From Desulfobacteraceae bacterium (GTDB lineage: Bacteria > Desulfobacterota > Desulfobacteria > Desulfobacterales > UBA5616), in assembly GCA_030620375.1 (NCBI GenBank), contig JAUXEW010000034.1, forward strand, positions 1-17,013: a stretch of 17,013 nt of DNA. Direction: 5' to 3'. A program made the translations under genes and the position numbers. The notes beneath the pieces are model-generated. The model searched no databases and had not been told where the DNA came from. It saw only the letters and a list, made by a program, of their open reading frames with translations. Of the stretch, positions 14,131-17,013 are shown piece by piece. Every line of letters starts with the position of its first letter. The stretch's first letter is position 1.

Positions 14131-14958
14131 CTATTTTTTCGACCGATGTTTGACAATATAACGGTTACTCTTTCTGGAATTCCGGGTTTTATATCCCTTT
14201 GTCGGAACTCCCCATGGGCTACATGGATGTCGCCCGCCTGACGATCTTCCTTCACCGCCCCCCATCGGATGATCAACAGGATTCATAGCAACCCCTCGGA
14301 CTTTAGGTCGTCTTCCAAGCCATCGTTTACGCCCTGCTTTACCTAAGGAAATGTTCTCATGAACGATGTTTCCCAACCGACCAATTGTTGCCTTGCAGTT
14401 GATCAAAACCATTCGGACTTCTCCAGACGGCAGTTTGATCAGCGCATACCGGTCTTCTTTAGCCATGAGTTGGGCATAGGTGCCGGCACTCCTGACAATC
14501 TGACCGCCTTTTCCGGTTTTAAGCTCTATGTTGTGGATTTGTGTGCCCAGCGGTATATTTTTCAGCGGCAGAGAATTTCCTGGCTTGATGTCAGCATCAG
14601 GACTCGAAATTACAATGTCTCCCATCAACAGGTTCATGGGTGCCAGGATGTACCTTTTTTCACCATCGGTATAATGCAACAGTGCAATTCTGGCACTCCG
14701 ATTCGGGTCGTATTCAATTGTTGCCACTTTTGCCGGAATTCCGATTTTGTCACGCTTGAAATCGATTATGCGATAATGTCGCCTATGACCACCACCACGG
14801 TGTCTGCATGTAATCCGGCCGTTCACATTTCGTCCACCAGTTTTTTTTAATGCTCTTAAAAGGCTTTTTTCAGGTGTGGTTCTGGAAATTTCCTCAAACG
14901 TTGAGTATGATTGAAATCGTCGTCCCGGCGACCTGGGATTTACTTTTTTTATGCCCAT
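14131..14958 (-). CDS. rplB: 50S ribosomal protein L2
   Basis: Largest and most conserved 50S protein, needed for subunit joining and peptidyl transferase activity. The 275 residues include NVNGRITCRHRGGGHRRHYR (44-63), the SH3-like domain and the signature AMNPVDHPMGGGEGRSSGGR (224-243), with His230 at the position of E. coli His229. The N-terminus MGIKKVNPRSPGRR differs slightly from the common MAIKKYKPTSPGRR. GGAG lies just upstream of the ATG. It follows rplW by 15 bp. Confidence 0.99.
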   Translation of the reverse strand: MGIKKVNPRSPGRRFQSYSTFEEISRTTPEKSLLRALKKTGGRNVNGRITCRHRGGGHRRHYRIIDFKRDKIGIPAKVATIEYDPNRSARIALLHYTDGEKRYILAPMNLLMGDIVISSPDADIKPGNSLPLKNIPLGTQIHNIELKTGKGGQIVRSAGTYAQLMAKEDRYALIKLPSGEVRMVLINCKATIGRLGNIVHENISLGKAGRKRWLGRRPKVRGVAMNPVDHPMGGGEGRSSGGRHPCSPWGVPTKGYKTRNSRKSNRYIVKHRSKK

Positions 14959-14973
14959 TCTCTGCTCCCTGTT

Positions 14974-15261
14974 TTATACACCCTCGAAGAAATCAATACG
15001 TTCTCCCGGCTTCAATGTGACGATGGCTTTCTTCCAGTCTTTACGTTTTCCGGTAATAAGACCTCTTCGTTTGACCTTCCCTTTTACCTGGATGGTTCGA
15101 ACAGCATCCACGTTTACATCAAATATTTTTTCAACAGCCTTTTTGATCGATATTCGATTCGCCCTTCTATCAACTTCGAAAGAAATCTGATTTAATTTTT
15201 CTTTTTGAATGCTGGTCTTTTCGGTAATCAAAGGCCGTTTAATAACATCATGCGGCATCAT
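14974..15261 (-). CDS. rplW: 50S ribosomal protein L23
   Basis: Exit-tunnel rim protein that docks trigger factor, SRP and SecY. The 95-residue protein has KRPLITEKT (8-16), the family opening motif, followed by FEVDRRANRISIKKAVEKIF (28-47). The start overlaps the rplD stop as ATGA, a 4-bp coupling overlap. A second ATG follows directly, so the product may start at residue 2. Confidence 0.97.
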   Translation of the reverse strand: MMPHDVIKRPLITEKTSIQKEKLNQISFEVDRRANRISIKKAVEKIFDVNVDAVRTIQVKGKVKRRGLITGKRKDWKKAIVTLKPGERIDFFEGV

Positions 15262-15881
15262 TTCTGCAGTCTCCCTTCAATTGTTTTAATTGAAGATTCA
15301 AGCAAAACCAAATTATCATATTTTAAAATATCGTATACGTTCATTCCTTCAGTTCTTAGTACTTTGACACCGGGAACATTTCTGGATGACAGTTCCAGGA
15401 TTTCATTTTTTTCATTCGTAACAATCAGCGCTTTTTGAATGCCAAGGCGATTCAGAATTTCTACAAAGTCTTTTGTCTTCACTGGATCCAACTCAATCTG
15501 ATCAATGACAACGATCTTATTCTCTTTAAACTTACTGCTCAAAGCCATTTTAAGCGCCAACTTCCTGACCTTTTTGGGTATCTTATAAGCATAAGACCGT
15601 GGATCCGGGCCGAATACGGATCCTCCTCCCCTGAGCAGCGGTGATTTTATATCACCGCGACGCGCTCGGCCGGTACCTTTTTGCCTGAATAGTTTTCTTC
15701 CACTTCCCTTAACATCGGAACGATGTTTTACTGAAGCAGTACCCGATCTTCGGCATGCGAGTTGCATGGTGACCACATCATGCAGGACACTCGATTTTAC
15801 CGGGACGTCAAATATGCTATCAACAAGATCAACTCGTGTAACTTTCTCCGCTTTACAATTTATAACATCTACGACAGCCAT
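15258..15881 (-). CDS. rplD: 50S ribosomal protein L4
   Basis: Exit-tunnel constriction protein; in E. coli also the repressor of the S10 operon. The 207-residue product has the basic tunnel loop GSGRKLFRQKGTGRARRG (59-76) followed by GGSVFGPDPRSYAYKIPKK (86-104). No S10-type leader lies upstream here, because rpsJ begins 17 bp after tuf, so E. coli-type feedback at that position is unlikely. It follows rplC by 20 bp. Confidence 0.98.
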   Translation of the reverse strand: MAVVDVINCKAEKVTRVDLVDSIFDVPVKSSVLHDVVTMQLACRRSGTASVKHRSDVKGSGRKLFRQKGTGRARRGDIKSPLLRGGGSVFGPDPRSYAYKIPKKVRKLALKMALSSKFKENKIVVIDQIELDPVKTKDFVEILNRLGIQKALIVTNEKNEILELSSRNVPGVKVLRTEGMNVYDILKYDNLVLLESSIKTIEGRLQK

Positions 15882-15901
15882 AATTTTCTCGTTTTCGGTT
15901 T

Positions 15902-16537
15902 TTAAATTTTAGAGGCTTTGGGCTTTTTGATTTCTACCAATCCGGAAATCGCCCCTGGTACCGCACCTTTGATCAACAAAATATTTTCATCCGACCGGAT
16001 ATCGACAATCTCTAAATTTTGAATCGTCTTTCTCTCGTTCCCAAATTGGCCGGGTAATTTTTTTCCTTTAATAACTTTGGCCGGCCAAGCGCTACAACCG
16101 ATGGATCCCGGTATTCTATGGCTATGGCTGCCATGTGTCTTCCTCCCGCCATGAAATCCATGTCGTTTGATAACACCGGAAAACCCTCTCCCTTTTGATG
16201 TACCGGAGACATCAACGCTTCCTCCCACCTTGAATATGCCCACGGTAATTTTCTGACCGAGGCTGTATTCACCGGGATTGTCAACTGAAAATTCTCGGAG
16301 GTATGCACACGGAACATCTCCACTTTTCTTTAGATGTCCGGCTACCGGTTTGCTAACGCCAGATCTTTTTTTCTCTCCGAATCCCAGTTGCAGTGCATTA
16401 TAACCATCCTTAACATCAGTTTTTATCTGGGTGACAATACACGGGCCTGCTTGAACAACGGTCACCGGAACGTAACTGCCGTCTGATTGAAACAGTCCCG
16501 TCATTCCCAACTTTTTCCCTAACAATCCATCACTCAT
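15902..16537 (-). CDS. rplC: 50S ribosomal protein L3
   Basis: Early-assembly protein whose central extension reaches toward the peptidyl transferase centre. The 211 residues open MSDGLLGKKLGMTGLFQSDG and include GTSKGRGFSGVIKRHGFHGG (112-131), GSIGCSAWPAKVIKGKKLPG (144-163) and FGNERKTIQNLEIV (165-178). AAGGA precedes the ATG. It lies 20 bp after rpsJ. Confidence 0.98.
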   Translation of the reverse strand: MSDGLLGKKLGMTGLFQSDGSYVPVTVVQAGPCIVTQIKTDVKDGYNALQLGFGEKKRSGVSKPVAGHLKKSGDVPCAYLREFSVDNPGEYSLGQKITVGIFKVGGSVDVSGTSKGRGFSGVIKRHGFHGGRKTHGSHSHRIPGSIGCSAWPAKVIKGKKLPGQFGNERKTIQNLEIVDIRSDENILLIKGAVPGAISGLVEIKKPKASKI

Positions 16538-16557
16538 ATCGCTTACGGTTCCTTAAT

Positions 16558-16869
16558 TTACAGCTTTATCTCCACATCCACTCCCGGAGATAGATCGAGT
16601 TTCATTAACGCGTCTACCGTCTGTTGAGTGGGCTCCAAAATATCCAAAAGTCGTTTGTGAGTCCTCATTTCAAACTGTTCTCGTGATTTTTTATCGATAA
16701 ACGGAGAACGTAATACACAATATTTATTTATCCTTGTCGGGAGGGGTATCGGACCTACAACCTTTGCACCGGTTTTATTGGCGGTATCAACAATATCAGT
16801 TGCAGATTGATCTAACAGTTTATGATCATAGGCCTTAAGCGTAATCCGTATTTTGGTATTCATTATCAT
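16558..16869 (-). CDS. rpsJ: 30S ribosomal protein S10 (NusE)
   Basis: Head protein that doubles as NusE, pairing with NusB and NusG in antitermination and transcription-translation coupling. The 103-residue length equals the E. coli protein. Signatures are GPIPLPTR (39-46) and MRTHKRLLDI (68-77). There are two in-frame ATGs (residues 1 and 3); the first is better placed relative to the weak GAGAG site. It begins 17 bp after the tuf stop. Confidence 0.98.
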   Translation of the reverse strand: MIMNTKIRITLKAYDHKLLDQSATDIVDTANKTGAKVVGPIPLPTRINKYCVLRSPFIDKKSREQFEMRTHKRLLDILEPTQQTVDALMKLDLSPGVDVEIKL

Positions 16870-16886
16870 AGCTTTGATCTCTCTAT

Positions 16887-17013
16887 TTATCCGATGATTT
16901 CACTAACCACTCCGGCGCCAACGGTACGACCACCTTCCCTAATGGCAAACCGAAGCTCTTTTTCCATCGCTACCGGCATGATTAACTCCGCCGAAATCGA
17001 TACATTGTCCCCC
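16887..17013 (-). CDS. tuf: Elongation factor Tu, C-terminal fragment (gene continues beyond window)
   Basis: The last 41 residues are present, reading GDNVSISAELIMPVAMEKEL and then RFAIREGGRTVGAGVVSEIIG before TAA. This is the end of domain 3 of EF-Tu, the GTPase that delivers aminoacyl-tRNA to the ribosome. The 5' end lies outside the window. Its place directly before rpsJ fits the str-S10 arrangement. A second tuf copy elsewhere in the genome is common in such bacteria but cannot be seen here. Confidence 0.97.
   Translation of the reverse strand, partial: GDNVSISAELIMPVAMEKELRFAIREGGRTVGAGVVSEIIG

Noticed and set aside
14359..14850. 163-codon open frame on the plus strand
   Set aside because: It is antisense to rplB, low complexity, and has no recognisable domain.

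Overview
This window is almost entirely the bacterial S10-spc-alpha ribosomal protein superoperon, read on the minus strand from right to left. It enters with the 3' end of tuf at about 17.0 kb and leaves with rplQ at about 2.5 kb. The gene set, the zinc-binding S14, L24, S4 and L36 forms, the moderate base composition and the CCTTGAA-type intergenic repeats fit a Gram-negative bacterium. The best guess is Desulfobacterota, near Desulfobacterales. This is inferred from the general look of the proteins and was not computed.

Right to centre: tuf (partial), rpsJ-rplC-rplD-rplW-rplB-rpsS-rplV-rpsC-rplP-rpmC-rpsQ (S10 block); rplN-rplX-rplE-rpsN-rpsH-rplF-rplR-rpsE-rpmD-rplO-secY (spc block); infA-rpmJ-rpsM-rpsK-rpsD-rpoA-rplQ (alpha block). 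The genes are packed with gaps of mostly 10-65 bp and several overlaps. Exceptions are 118 bp between rpsN and rpsH, 130 bp between secY and infA (where adk and map sit in many bacteria but are absent here), and 70-80 bp gaps around infA-rpmJ and rpsD-rpoA. The block supplies 26 complete ribosomal proteins, the SecY translocon channel, initiation factor IF-1 and the RNA polymerase alpha subunit. Together these link ribosome assembly, membrane protein export and transcription in one expression unit.

Left flank: a plus-strand ThiF/MoeB/HesA-like E1 enzyme gene (1546-2403) converges on rplQ, with no obvious intrinsic terminator between them. A divergent minus-strand gene (206-1228) encodes a UDP-glucuronate 4-epimerase-like sugar nucleotide enzyme. 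The 305-bp divergent intergenic region and the 205-bp left edge carry inverted repeats, an 8-bp tandem repeat array and a perfect 11-bp-stem hairpin.

I found no clearly new biological system. The points most worth a second look are the 86-residue charged tail on L17, TTG start codons confined to 30S protein genes (rpsC, rpsN, rpsM, rpsD), the zinc-motif-free E1-like protein with an extended N-terminus, and the repeats around the epimerase gene.
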